DNA from: PBB1 sp965229345
GTDB taxonomy: Bacteria > Pseudomonadota > Gammaproteobacteria > Burkholderiales > Burkholderiaceae_C
Direction of reading: 5' to 3'
Assembly (NCBI GenBank): GCA_965229345.1
Contig: OZ245872.1
Location: forward strand, 1,860,001 to 1,924,000
Length of the DNA: 64,000 nt
In this document: positions 20,190 through 29,293 of the stretch, piece after piece
Numbering within the stretch: the first letter of the stretch is position 1
How the letters are laid out: each line of letters starts with the position of its first letter
The notes under the pieces: generated by a model
What the model saw: only the letters and a program-made list of their open reading frames with translations
What the model was told of the DNA's origin: nothing
The model's database searches: none
Translations under genes and position numbers: made by a program

Positions 20190-22121
20190 ATGCGCATCAC
20201 GTACCCGGCGCTTGTCGCCAGTGCACTGCTTTCCTTGGCCGTGCAGCCCTCGATGGCCGTCGGGTTTGGCAAGGTGGTCAACGCCACCACACTCGGGCAG
20301 CCGCTCGACGTCACGGTGCCGGTGAGTGCCGATCCCAACGAGCAGATCACCGCCAGTTGCGTGGCCGCAGAAGTGATGGCCGGTGACAACCCCTTGCCGT
20401 CGGCGGCGCTGCAGTGGCGGCTCGACCCATCGCCTGACAGTGCCGTGCAGTGGCTGCGCATCCGCAGCAGCGTGCGCATGGTCGAACCGGTCCTTCACGT
20501 GACCGTGTCTGCAGGCTGTTCATCGCGCGTCAGCCGCCAGTTCGTGGTGTTCGTCGATCCGCCGCTTGCTGCTTACCAAGCCAGCGTGCCGACGGCCGTT
20601 GAACCTGTTGCGGCGGCGGCAGCCTCCGCAGCGGCCCCGGGTGGCAGCGCCTTGGGTGCCGGCGTCCCCCTGGCTGCCGATCCGGGCTCGGCTGCCCGGG
20701 CTGACAGCGCGCAAGCGCCTTCGCGACCTGCGGCGTCACGCGCCCAACGTCGCCAAGCCAAATCGACTGCGGCCAGACGCGGTTCGAACGAAGCGCAGGT
20801 CGCGCGCGCGCCGGCGCGCAAGCCCCGGCGTGTCGTCTCGGCGGCTCCGCGCGCGCGCACTTCAGCGTCGCGGCTGCAGCTGGAACGGAGTACGCCGCAG
20901 GCAGCAGGCCCGGCGACCGCCGACGTGGCGTCGGCACCGTTGGCCGCTGATGTGGCGGCATCGGCCGTGGCGATGGTGGCTGCCGCTGCATCGGCCGCGT
21001 CGGAAGCCGAACGCATCAGCGAGGCACAACGCGAGCAGATCGCCGAGTTGCAGCGTCGGCTGGATCAGTCCCGCCTCGACACCCAGGTATCGAACGCCGC
21101 CGCGGCGAAGTTGCAGGCACGTCTCGAGGCCGCGGAGGCGACACGCTATTCGTTGCCGTGGCTGGTGGCGCTGACGGTATCGATCGCCGTGCTGCTGTTC
21201 GGCGTGGGTGTGCTGCTCGACCGGCGTCGTCTGGCACGCCGTCCCCGCCGGCCAACCTGGAACGTCGAGCGTGCACAGACACGCCCGGCGCCCAGCACAT
21301 TGACGCCTGCGCCATCCAGCACGATGGCCGCGCCCCGTGCGACGGCGCAGTGGGCCGACGACCCGCGCGATGATGCGCTGGCGAGCACCACCGGGCCGCT
21401 GCCGTTCAGCCGTGCGGCAACGCCAGCCACCGCACCGGCTGCTCCGGCGCCGTCACGCCCGCCGGTTGCTGCGCCCCCGTTCAGCGAAACCGCCGTCTTG
21501 GCCGGTGCCCGCACACGGGCCGAGTCGGTGAGGTCGGCCTTGCCGGTCACGGCCGATGCGCTGATCGACCTGGAGCAGCAGGCAGAGTTCTTCGTTGCGC
21601 TGGGTCAGGAAGACACGGCGGTCGATCTGCTCGATGGCTTTTCTCGTGGCGCGGGCGGCGCGTGCCCGATGCCGTATCTGATGCTGCTCGACATTCATCG
21701 CCGTCGTGGCGATCGCGACGCCCACGCCGCTGTGCGCGAGCGCTATGAAAAACGCTTCAACCGCGTCTCACCTGCCTGGGACGACCAGCCGGCCGTCGCC
21801 ACGTCGATGGCCGACCATGCCCAAGAGATGCGCCGCATCGAGTCGGTCTGGAACGATCCGCCTGCGGCGATGCGCCTGGTCGAGTTGTTGCTGGTTCACG
21901 GCGGCACGCCAGCAGAGGCCTTCGACCTTCATTGCCTGAGTGAGCTGCGGTTTCTGTATCTGCTGGCCCGGGATCACAGTGACATCGAGCCGCCGCCCGT
22001 CGAGCCTGTCGATTTGTTGCTGCCGCTGTCACCGCTGACAAGTGCGAAGCCGGTCGGCACGGCCGTCGATCTGGAGCTGGATTTCCTGCCGCCTGCGGCC
22101 ACGCCGTCAAAGCCGCTGTAG
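20190..22121 (+). CDS. FimV-like inner-membrane protein
   Basis: 643 residues. A signal peptide (1-23, ending SMA) precedes the FimV N-terminal signature VGFGKVVNATTLGQPLDV and its beta domain (to about 125). Next come a Pro/Ala/Arg-rich linker (130-240), a coiled coil (ISEAQREQIAELQRRLDQSR, about 270-315), one membrane helix (about 323-345, PWLVALTVSIAVLLFGVGVLL) and a cytoplasmic helical C-terminus with a TPR-like module (LGQEDTAVDLLDGF). FimV homologues organise polar type IV pili and c-di-GMP/cAMP signalling. It is shorter than typical FimV and no LysM motif is visible. Its last 15 bp overlap the convergent aminotransferase gene. Confidence 0.8.
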   Translation: MRITYPALVASALLSLAVQPSMAVGFGKVVNATTLGQPLDVTVPVSADPNEQITASCVAAEVMAGDNPLPSAALQWRLDPSPDSAVQWLRIRSSVRMVEPVLHVTVSAGCSSRVSRQFVVFVDPPLAAYQASVPTAVEPVAAAAASAAAPGGSALGAGVPLAADPGSAARADSAQAPSRPAASRAQRRQAKSTAARRGSNEAQVARAPARKPRRVVSAAPRARTSASRLQLERSTPQAAGPATADVASAPLAADVAASAVAMVAAAASAASEAERISEAQREQIAELQRRLDQSRLDTQVSNAAAAKLQARLEAAEATRYSLPWLVALTVSIAVLLFGVGVLLDRRRLARRPRRPTWNVERAQTRPAPSTLTPAPSSTMAAPRATAQWADDPRDDALASTTGPLPFSRAATPATAPAAPAPSRPPVAAPPFSETAVLAGARTRAESVRSALPVTADALIDLEQQAEFFVALGQEDTAVDLLDGFSRGAGGACPMPYLMLLDIHRRRGDRDAHAAVRERYEKRFNRVSPAWDDQPAVATSMADHAQEMRRIESVWNDPPAAMRLVELLLVHGGTPAEAFDLHCLSELRFLYLLARDHSDIEPPPVEPVDLLLPLSPLTSAKPVGTAVDLELDFLPPAATPSKPL

Positions 22122-23270
22122 TCGCTCCAGCGCCAGCGTCAGGGTGGCCTCTTCTTTCGCGAAGCAAAAGCGGATCAGTCCCTGCTGCACCGGCTGCGGG
22201 TAGAAAGCCGACATCGGGATCGCAGCGACGCCGATCTCACGCGTGAGGCGCTCGCAGAACGCGGTGTCGTCTTCATGGCTGACACCTGAGAAATCGGCAC
22301 ACTGAAAATAGGTACCTGCGCTGTGCAGCGGCCGCAATCGGGTGCCACGCAAGCCCTCGGCGAACAGGTCACGCTTGCGTTGGTAGAACGCGGCCAGTTC
22401 AAGGTGCGGTTGCGGGTCGCGCAGGTAGGCGGCCAGGCCATGCTGAACCGGTGTGTTGACGGAGAACACGTTGAACTGGTGCACCTTGCGGAATTCCGCC
22501 GTCAGCGCAGCGGGCGCCGCCACATAGCCCACCTTCCAGCCCGTCACGTGGTAGGTCTTGCCGAAGCTCGACACCACGAAGCTGCGCGCGGCCAGCTCCG
22601 GCCAGCGTGCAACGCTCTGGTGCGGCACGCCGTCGTAGACCATGTGCTCGTAGACCTCGTCGCTGATCACCAGCACTCGGGTGGATCGCAGCAATTCGGT
22701 CAGGCGCTGCATGTCGGCAGCGCTCCACACGGTGCCGCTCGGGTTGTGCGGCGTGTTGACGATGATCAGCCGTGTGCGTGGCGACAGCGCCTGCGCGATG
22801 CGCTCGAAGTCGGGTGCGAAGCTGCCGGGCTTCAGCGGCACGTGCACCGCAACGCCGCCCGCCAGCGCCACATTGGGCGCATAGCTGTCGAAGCAGGGAT
22901 CGAGCAGGATCACCTCATCGCCAGGCTGCACCACCGACATCACCACGGTCAGGATCGCCTGCGTGGCACCGGCGGTGATGGTGATCTCGTGCTCGGGGTC
23001 GTAGCGGCGGCCGTACAGCGCGCTGATCTTCTCGGAAATACCCTCGCGCAAGGCCATCACGCCGGCCATCGGCGCGTACTGGTTGTGGCCGCTGCGCATG
23101 GCCTGGTTCACCGCGTCCAGCAGCCGCGCATCGCAGCCGAAATCCGGAAACCCTTGCCCGAGGTTCACCGCGCCATGCTGCTGCGCCAATGCCGACATCA
23201 CGCTGAAGATCGTCAGGCCGACCTGTGGCAGGCGGCTGGTGAGCGCCGGGGTGTGGCCCACCGTGTTCAT
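22107..23270 (-). CDS. PLP-dependent aminotransferase, methionine/aromatic type (YbdL-like)
   Basis: 387 residues, fold type I class I/II aminotransferase. Visible motifs are VNLGQGFPDF near the start, TPHNPSG, the Asp/Tyr pair in ISDEVYEHMVY, the PLP lysine in SSFGKTYHVTGWK, and the substrate-carboxylate Arg in IRFCFAKE. The closest match I recognise is E. coli YbdL, a methionine aminotransferase. The ATG at 23270 overlaps the stop of the CysB-like gene by 4 bp, fixing the start. A role in methionine/2-oxo-methylthiobutyrate turnover fits the sulfur neighbours but is inferred. Confidence 0.88.
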   Translation of the reverse strand: MNTVGHTPALTSRLPQVGLTIFSVMSALAQQHGAVNLGQGFPDFGCDARLLDAVNQAMRSGHNQYAPMAGVMALREGISEKISALYGRRYDPEHEITITAGATQAILTVVMSVVQPGDEVILLDPCFDSYAPNVALAGGVAVHVPLKPGSFAPDFERIAQALSPRTRLIIVNTPHNPSGTVWSAADMQRLTELLRSTRVLVISDEVYEHMVYDGVPHQSVARWPELAARSFVVSSFGKTYHVTGWKVGYVAAPAALTAEFRKVHQFNVFSVNTPVQHGLAAYLRDPQPHLELAAFYQRKRDLFAEGLRGTRLRPLHSAGTYFQCADFSGVSHEDDTAFCERLTREIGVAAIPMSAFYPQPVQQGLIRFCFAKEEATLTLALERLQRL

Positions 23271-24208
23271 TCGCCCGAGGCTGCCGGTCCGCCCAGGCTG
23301 CGGGTGATCAGCGAGCGACTCAAGCGCTCGGAAATCATCTCGGCAAAGACATAGACGAAGTTGCGCAGGTAGGCGCCCCGCTTGAACGCGATGCGGGCCA
23401 CGTTCTGGCCGAACAGCTGGCCTGCCGGGCGCCACACCAGGTCGCCGCCCGGAGGGTCATCGCGCACCGCCATCTCGGCCACGATGCCGATGCCCAGCCC
23501 CAGCCGCACGTAGGTCTTGATCACGTCGGAGTCGATCGCTTCGAGCACCACGTTGGGTTTCAGGCGCCGCGACTCGAAGGCCTGGTCGATGCGGGTGCGA
23601 CCGGTGAAGGTCGGGTGGTACGAGATCAACGGCTCGACGGCGAGCTGCTCGATGGTCAGCCGCTCGACCTGCGCCAGTGGGTGACCAGCCGGCATCACGA
23701 TGACATGCTGCCACTCGTAGCAGGGCAGGGTGACCAGTTCGTCGTACCTGTCCAGCGATTCGGTGGCCAGTCCGACTTCGGCGACTTCCTCAATGACCAT
23801 TCGTGCGACCTGCTGCGGGTTGCCCTGGTGCAGGCTGATGTTCACTTTCGGGAAGCGTTTGCGCAGTCGCGCCACGGGCTCGGGCAGCACATAGCGGGCC
23901 TGGGTGTGGGTGGTCGCGATCGACAGCGTACCGGCGTCCTGATTCGAGAACTCGTCGCCGATGCGCTTCAAGTTGTTGACCTCGCGCATGATGATCTCGA
24001 TCGCCTTCAACACCTCCGTGCCGGGCTCGGTGACGCGGCGCAGCCGCTTGCCGTGGCGCGCGAAGATGTCGACGCCGAGCTCGCCTTCGAGCTCGAGGAT
24101 CGCCTTGGACACACCAGGCTGAGAGGTGAACAGCGCCTTGGCGGTCTCGGTCAGATTGAGGTTCTGACGGACCGCCTCCTGGACGAATCGGAATTGATGC
24201 AGGTTCAT
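23267..24208 (-). CDS. LysR-type transcriptional regulator, CysB/Cbl family
   Basis: 313 residues. The N-terminal winged helix (about 1-60) reads MNLHQFRFVQEAVRQNLNLT and SQPGVSKAILELEGELG, diagnostic of CysB/Cbl and distinct from generic LysR. The effector domain contains TTHTQARYVLPEPV, the sulfate/acetylserine pocket motif. CysB activates cysteine and sulfur-acquisition genes. It is fused by 4-bp overlaps to the aminotransferase (downstream) and cbiX (upstream). It may control the sulfate and sulfonate island at 55-64 kb. Confidence 0.93.
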   Translation of the reverse strand: MNLHQFRFVQEAVRQNLNLTETAKALFTSQPGVSKAILELEGELGVDIFARHGKRLRRVTEPGTEVLKAIEIIMREVNNLKRIGDEFSNQDAGTLSIATTHTQARYVLPEPVARLRKRFPKVNISLHQGNPQQVARMVIEEVAEVGLATESLDRYDELVTLPCYEWQHVIVMPAGHPLAQVERLTIEQLAVEPLISYHPTFTGRTRIDQAFESRRLKPNVVLEAIDSDVIKTYVRLGLGIGIVAEMAVRDDPPGGDLVWRPAGQLFGQNVARIAFKRGAYLRNFVYVFAEMISERLSRSLITRSLGGPAASGE

Positions 24209-24597
24209 GGGATGTGCGCGATGTCTGCGCCTCGCAGGGCGGCGGTGGCCATGGCCTCGATGACGCCCGGTGCTTCGCCGATCGACGGTTGGAGCGTCCA
24301 GGCCACTTGGGGATGCGTGTGGCGCAGTGCCTCGATCAGCGCCGGCAGATCCTTGCGGACATGGCCGCCGGTGCCCAGGAACAACGGCACGATGGCCACG
24401 CGGGTGCAGCCGGCCGCCGCCAGCGCGCCGCCGGCTTCGAGCAACGAGGGTGCCATGAATTCCAGAAAACTCAGGGACACCGCGATGCCGGGGACCTGCT
24501 CGCGCACCCGGCGCAGCACCGCCTCGAACGGCAAGGCCCAGTTCGGGTCGCGCGCGCCATGGGCGAACAGCAGCAGGCCGGTGTGGGCCGCGCTCAT
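24205..24597 (-). CDS. cbiX: Sirohydrochlorin chelatase, short CbiX type
   Basis: 130 residues, a single-domain class II chelatase. The metal-binding His is in LLFAHGARDPNWA and a second conserved motif is VPLFLGTGGHVRKDLP. It inserts Fe2+ (sirohaem) or Co2+ into sirohydrochlorin. With a CysB-type regulator next to it, sirohaem for sulfite reductase is the likeliest product. The ATG at 24597 overlaps the lptG stop, and its stop overlaps the regulator start, so translation is probably coupled. Confidence 0.92.
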   Translation of the reverse strand: MSAAHTGLLLFAHGARDPNWALPFEAVLRRVREQVPGIAVSLSFLEFMAPSLLEAGGALAAAGCTRVAIVPLFLGTGGHVRKDLPALIEALRHTHPQVAWTLQPSIGEAPGVIEAMATAALRGADIAHIP

Positions 24598-25706
24598 CGG
24601 TAGCGCACCAGCCAGGCGAACGCGGCCATCGACATCAGCAGGAACAGCACGCTCGGCGCGGCAGCGGCAATCCAAGGTGTCCAGTTGCGCAGCAGCCCCA
24701 GGTGCCCGGCGAGGCTGTTCAGCAGCACGAAGGTGATGCCCAGCATGATGCCGCCGAACACTTTCAGGCTGATGCCCCCGGCACGCGCGTGCAGGTAGGC
24801 GAACGGCAAGGCGAGGCACACCATCACCAGGCAGGCGAAGGGATACAAAGCGCGCTTCCAGAACTGAATTTCGTAGGCCTGGATCGCCTGTTCGTTGACA
24901 TCCAGATGGCCGATGTAGCGCCAGAGTTCCAACGTCGACATGGTGGAGACCGGCAGCAGCGCGGACGCGACCACTTCAGCCGATGGCCCGGTGGTCCATT
25001 GCCAGGACTCGAGCGATTCACTGCTCACGTGAGGGATCTGCCCGGCCTCACCGGTGTGCCAGCGCGCGATGTTGACCTTCGACAACGCCCAATGACCCTG
25101 ATCGTCGATGCGCCCCGACGCCGCGGTGATCTGCCGCACCAGCTTGCCGTCGTCGTCGAATTCGAAGATGTTCACCTCGAGCATGCCGCCCTGCGAACTG
25201 CTGCGTCCGATGTTGATGGAGTAGGAGCGCTCGCCATCGGGCGTGCTCTGGCGATCCTTGATCCACACGCCGGCGCGTCCATGGCTGAGGCTGCCTCGCA
25301 TCGCGGCGCGCACGTCGACACCCCTGTTCTCCGAGTACGGCGCCAGGTAGTCGCCGACCAGGAAGGTCAGCGCGGCGAACGCCAGTCCCAGGGTGGCCAA
25401 CAGGCGCAGTGCGCGCCAGGGGCCGAGCCCACTGGTGCGCAGGATGGTGAATTCCGACGATTGCGCCATCCGCGACAGCGTGTAGATCGTGCCGATCAAT
25501 ACCATGATCGGCGCCAGCTCATAGAAGTGACCGGGGACGTCCAGCATGCTGGCCAGCGTCGCCAGCCCGATCGATCCCCCCAGCTTCGCCATTTCCGACA
25601 AGGCGTCGACGAGGTCGATGAACAGGAACAGGGACAGGAAAGCCAGCGACACGAACATCACCGATACCGTGATGTCGACATAGAACAGGCGGCGTACCGT
25701 CTTCAT
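24594..25706 (-). CDS. lptG: LPS export ABC transporter permease LptG
   Basis: 370 residues. It has the YjgP/YjgQ permease layout: helices near 10-30, 55-85 and 95-120, a large periplasmic jellyroll domain (about 130-270), then three C-terminal helices (for example LVMVCLALPFAYLHARAGG). With LptF and the ATPase LptB it extracts LPS from the inner membrane. The ATG at 25706 starts MKTVRRLFYVDI. It follows lptF by 14 bp and overlaps cbiX by 4 bp. Confidence 0.95.
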   Translation of the reverse strand: MKTVRRLFYVDITVSVMFVSLAFLSLFLFIDLVDALSEMAKLGGSIGLATLASMLDVPGHFYELAPIMVLIGTIYTLSRMAQSSEFTILRTSGLGPWRALRLLATLGLAFAALTFLVGDYLAPYSENRGVDVRAAMRGSLSHGRAGVWIKDRQSTPDGERSYSINIGRSSSQGGMLEVNIFEFDDDGKLVRQITAASGRIDDQGHWALSKVNIARWHTGEAGQIPHVSSESLESWQWTTGPSAEVVASALLPVSTMSTLELWRYIGHLDVNEQAIQAYEIQFWKRALYPFACLVMVCLALPFAYLHARAGGISLKVFGGIMLGITFVLLNSLAGHLGLLRNWTPWIAAAAPSVLFLLMSMAAFAWLVRYR

Positions 25707-25720
25707 CGGATCCAGAAGCC

Positions 25721-26812
25721 TCAGGTGACAGCGGCGACCGTGCGGCGCGGCAGGCGCCTTGCCGCGTCCTGTCGCCACATCAAGTACATCGCCAGTAGCA
25801 GCGCGGCGCCATGCGTGATCAGCAGGGCCGAGCCCATCCCCAGCTTGCCATTGGACACCCACGCCCGCGACAGGCTGATCAGGTTGTAGTAAACGATGAA
25901 GGTCAGCAGCGCAAAGATCAGGTTCCAGTTGCTGGCTCGGCGCGGATTGATCGCAGCCAGTCCGATCGCCAGCAGCACCATGTTGGTCGCTGCCAGGATC
26001 AGACCCAGCCGCCAGGCCAGTTCGCCCAGGTGCTCGGGAGTGGGTTTGCTCAGCAGCGCCATCGTGGAGCGCGCTTTCGGTGGCAGATCGTCGGTGGGCG
26101 ATGCGAGCCGGTCGCCGACGATCACGTCGTAGCGATCGAAGCGAGACAGCGTTCGTTCCGTGGATTTGCGATCGATCTCGTTGCGCTGACCATCCCCCAG
26201 GCGCAGGTAGCGGTTCTCGTCTTCCACCTCGACACGGCCGGTGCGTGAGGTGGTGACCGATTCGCTGTCCTTCAATCTGCCGTAGATGAACACATTGCGA
26301 CCGTCGGTGCCGTCCGGCGAGTTGCGTTCGATGAAGAACACGCGGTTGCCATCGGCAGACGCCTCGAACTGACCCGGCGTGACCCGCGACAGATTGGACC
26401 GTCGCTCGAACTGGTCCTTCAGTACAGCGGAACGCTCGTTTACCCAGGGCCACACCAGCAACGACAGCAGCATCACCACCAGCAGCACCGGCCAGGTGGT
26501 TCTCAGCACCGGCCGCACGAAGCGAGTCAGGCTCACACCGCTGGCGAACCAGATGGCCATCTCGCTGTCGCGGTACATCCGGCCGAGCGTGCCCATGATG
26601 GCGACGAACATCGACAACGCCAGCATGGTCGGCAGGTGCGCCAACGCGGTGTAACCCAGCAGCAGCACCACGTCCTGCGGCGCCGCCTTGCCGCCCGCAG
26701 CCATGCCCAGGGTGCGGATCAGCATCATGGTCAGCACGATGGTCAGAATGACGACCACCGTGGCGCCGAAGGAGCGCGCCAAGTCACGACGCAAGGTCGA
26801 ATCGAATAACAT
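25721..26812 (-). CDS. lptF: LPS export ABC transporter permease LptF
   Basis: 363 residues, the partner of LptG. N-terminal MLFDSTLRRDLARSF is typical. There are six predicted helices in two groups of three, with the periplasmic jellyroll between (about 130-265; FFIERNSPDGTDGRNVFIY). It is divergent from pepA with only 27 bp between start codons, as in many beta- and gammaproteobacteria. Confidence 0.95.
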   Translation of the reverse strand: MLFDSTLRRDLARSFGATVVVILTIVLTMMLIRTLGMAAGGKAAPQDVVLLLGYTALAHLPTMLALSMFVAIMGTLGRMYRDSEMAIWFASGVSLTRFVRPVLRTTWPVLLVVMLLSLLVWPWVNERSAVLKDQFERRSNLSRVTPGQFEASADGNRVFFIERNSPDGTDGRNVFIYGRLKDSESVTTSRTGRVEVEDENRYLRLGDGQRNEIDRKSTERTLSRFDRYDVIVGDRLASPTDDLPPKARSTMALLSKPTPEHLGELAWRLGLILAATNMVLLAIGLAAINPRRASNWNLIFALLTFIVYYNLISLSRAWVSNGKLGMGSALLITHGAALLLAMYLMWRQDAARRLPRRTVAAVT

Positions 26813-26839
26813 CGTCAGCCCAATTGATCAGCAGGCATT

Positions 26840-28300
26840 ATGGACTTCAGACACCTCGTAGCGACCCCTGCGTCCTTGTCCGAAATCAGCGCCGATGCGC
26901 TGTTGCTCGTGGTCAGCGGAAGCGGCCTTGATGACGGCTTGGCGCCGGTACTTGCCAAGCTGATCAAGGAGGCCGTCACGGCGGGTGACCTGCAGTTCAA
27001 GGCCGGACACAGCCTGTACGTGCACCGACCCGTCGGTGTGAAGGCCGCCAGGCTCCTGGTGGTGGCCGCCGCAGCGCCCAGCGTCAAGGCGTTCAAGAAG
27101 GCCGTGGCGGCGGGTCTCGGGCAGCTCAAAGGATGTGGTGCGAAGCACATTGCCGTGGCGCTGGCCGATGCCAGCCCGTTGTCGGCGTTGCACGGTGAAG
27201 CCCTGGCCACTGCCGCCGCCGATGCCACCTACCTGTATCGCCACACCAAACCCAGCGCGCCCAAGGCGCCTGCGATGTCGCGCTTCACGCTGGTGTGCGG
27301 GAAGGGCCAAGCCGGTGATGTGGCTGCTGGCCTGCAACGCGGTGCGGCCATTGCCGCCGGGGTCACGCTGGCGCGCGAATGTGCCAATCGCCCAGGAAAC
27401 CACTGCACGCCCACGTACCTGGGTGAACAGGCCAAGCGCCTGGGCAAGGAGCACGGCCTGAAGGTCGAGGTGCTCGATCGCAAAGCGGTCGAAAAGCTCG
27501 GCATGGGGGCGTTCCTGGCCGTGGCGCAGGGTTCGGCCGAGCCGCTGCGCTTCATCGTGGCCCGCTACGAAGGTGCAGCGAAGTCGCAGCCACCCGTGGT
27601 GCTGGTGGGCAAGGGCATCACCTTTGACACCGGCGGCATCTCCATCAAGCCGTCGGCCGAGATGGACGAGATGAAATACGACATGGGCGGTGCGGCCAGC
27701 GTGCTGGGTACCCTGCGTGCGATTGCCGAGATCAAGCCCAAGCTCAACGTGATCGGCATCATTCCCAGCTGCGACAACATGCCCAGCGGCAATGCCGTGA
27801 AGCCTGGCGATGTGGTCACCAGCCTGTCTGGCCAGACCATCGAAATATTGAACACCGACGCCGAGGGTCGCCTGATCCTGTGCGATGCGCTCACCTACGC
27901 CGAGCGCTTCAAGCCCTCGGTGGTGGTCGACGTCGCCACGCTGACCGGGGCCTGCGTGATTGCGCTGGGCCACCATCGCTCGGGTTTGTTCACCGCCGAC
28001 GATGCACTGGCCACCGAGTTGCTCAACGCAGGCGATGCGGCGCTCGACCCGTGCTGGCGCATGCCGCTCGACGACGAATACGACGAAGGCTTGAAAAGCA
28101 ACTTCGCCGACATGGGCAACGTGGGTGGGCGCGCAGGGGGTGCGATCACCGCAGCGATGTTCCTCAAACGCTACACCGCCAAGTACCGTTGGGCGCACCT
28201 CGACATTGCGGGCACGGCCTGGAAGTCCGGCGCGGCCAAGGGCAGCACCGGACGACCGGTGGGGCTGCTGACCCACTTCGTGCTGGCCCAGACCAAGTGA
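26840..28300 (+). CDS. pepA: Leucyl aminopeptidase (M17, PepA)
   Basis: 486 residues. The catalytic C-terminal domain carries VGKGITFDTGGISIKPS (metal ligands Lys, Asp), the M17 signature NTDAEGRL, and DVATLTGACVIALGHHRSG. The N-terminal macro-like domain is present. A manganese/zinc-dependent cytosolic peptidase; E. coli PepA also binds DNA as a repressor. It is divergent from lptF and followed by holC after 25 bp. Confidence 0.97.
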   Translation: MDFRHLVATPASLSEISADALLLVVSGSGLDDGLAPVLAKLIKEAVTAGDLQFKAGHSLYVHRPVGVKAARLLVVAAAAPSVKAFKKAVAAGLGQLKGCGAKHIAVALADASPLSALHGEALATAAADATYLYRHTKPSAPKAPAMSRFTLVCGKGQAGDVAAGLQRGAAIAAGVTLARECANRPGNHCTPTYLGEQAKRLGKEHGLKVEVLDRKAVEKLGMGAFLAVAQGSAEPLRFIVARYEGAAKSQPPVVLVGKGITFDTGGISIKPSAEMDEMKYDMGGAASVLGTLRAIAEIKPKLNVIGIIPSCDNMPSGNAVKPGDVVTSLSGQTIEILNTDAEGRLILCDALTYAERFKPSVVVDVATLTGACVIALGHHRSGLFTADDALATELLNAGDAALDPCWRMPLDDEYDEGLKSNFADMGNVGGRAGGAITAAMFLKRYTAKYRWAHLDIAGTAWKSGAAKGSTGRPVGLLTHFVLAQTK

Positions 28301-28325
28301 TCGCCCTTCAACTGCACCTGACCCG

Positions 28326-28754
28326 ATGACCGAAGTGCAGTTCCATGTCAATGTGCCCGACCCGGTGCACTACACGTGTCGACTGCTGCGCAAGGCCTTG
28401 CGCCAGGGCGCGCGCCTGGCGGTGACCGGGCCGGCCGCCGCGCTCGCCGAGCTCGACCGTGCGCTGTGGGTGTTCGAGGCCGATGAGTTTCTGCCGCATG
28501 TGCAGCTCCGCGACGACCAGCCCAGCGGTGCGCAGGCGCGTGCGCCGGTGTGGTTGGTCGAGGACGCCCGGCATGGTGTCTCGATGCCGGTGCTGGTCAA
28601 TCTCGGCGCGCCGGTCGCCGCCAGCTTCGAGGCCTACACGCGGGTGATCGAGATCGTCTCGAATGACGAGGGCGATCGCAGCGCCGGTCGCCAGCGCTGG
28701 CGCGACTATCTGACGCGCGGTTGTACGCCGGTGAAGCACGAGGTGGCCGCGTGA
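28326..28754 (+). CDS. holC: DNA polymerase III chi subunit
   Basis: 142 residues, the normal length. The family opening TEVQFHVNVPDPVHYTCRLL is followed by LDRALWVFEADEFLPHVQ and HGVSMPVLVNLG. Chi links the clamp loader (via psi) to SSB. The pepA-holC order is conserved in proteobacteria. It overlaps the next gene by 4 bp. Confidence 0.93.
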   Translation: MTEVQFHVNVPDPVHYTCRLLRKALRQGARLAVTGPAAALAELDRALWVFEADEFLPHVQLRDDQPSGAQARAPVWLVEDARHGVSMPVLVNLGAPVAASFEAYTRVIEIVSNDEGDRSAGRQRWRDYLTRGCTPVKHEVAA

Positions 28755-29260
28755 GCCTGTCTGCGCTGCCACCGATGCGGGTCCCGACGCTGACCGAGGT
28801 GGTCGATTGGCCCCCGGCAGAGCTGGTCTCGGTCGAGGTGCCCGCGTCCGCCCAGGCCGATACCCCCGCAGAAGGCACGGTGGAAGCCTGCATCGACGAC
28901 GCAGTGGAACTGACGACGTCAGCGCCGGTCGTCGAACCACTGAACGAGGCAGCCCCGGTGCTGGCGGAGGTGTCGGCCAGCGACGAACCTGCACAGCAAC
29001 CGGCGCCCATGCCCGTCATCGATGAAGCAGCGCTGACCCAGCGCCTGCTCACCGATCTGCAGCACCATGTCGATTCGCTGCTGGAGCAGCAGCTTCGCGT
29101 GGCGATGCAGCCGTTGCTCAGCCGCATGGCCGACACGCTGGCGCAGCAGGCGCACGAAGAATTGGCATCGGCCTTGCGTGACATGGTGGCGCTCGCGGTG
29201 TCGCGGGAGATGATCCGGCTGCATGCTGCAGCGCCGCGCAGCGACTCGGCTGAACCCTGA
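28751..29260 (+). CDS. Hypothetical protein translationally coupled to holC
   Basis: 169 residues, starting at a GTG inside the holC stop (GTGA overlap). The first two thirds are acidic, Pro/Ala/Val-rich and probably disordered. Residues from about 95 form amphipathic helices (LLTDLQHHVDSLLEQQLRVA, LASALRDMVALAVSREMIRL) suited to oligomerisation. I recognise no domain. The coupling suggests expression together with holC, but no functional link is shown. Confidence 0.7.
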   Translation: MSLSALPPMRVPTLTEVVDWPPAELVSVEVPASAQADTPAEGTVEACIDDAVELTTSAPVVEPLNEAAPVLAEVSASDEPAQQPAPMPVIDEAALTQRLLTDLQHHVDSLLEQQLRVAMQPLLSRMADTLAQQAHEELASALRDMVALAVSREMIRLHAAAPRSDSAEP

Positions 29261-29293
29261 AATCAATGCGCAGACCTCTTACTTTTCTCCGGG

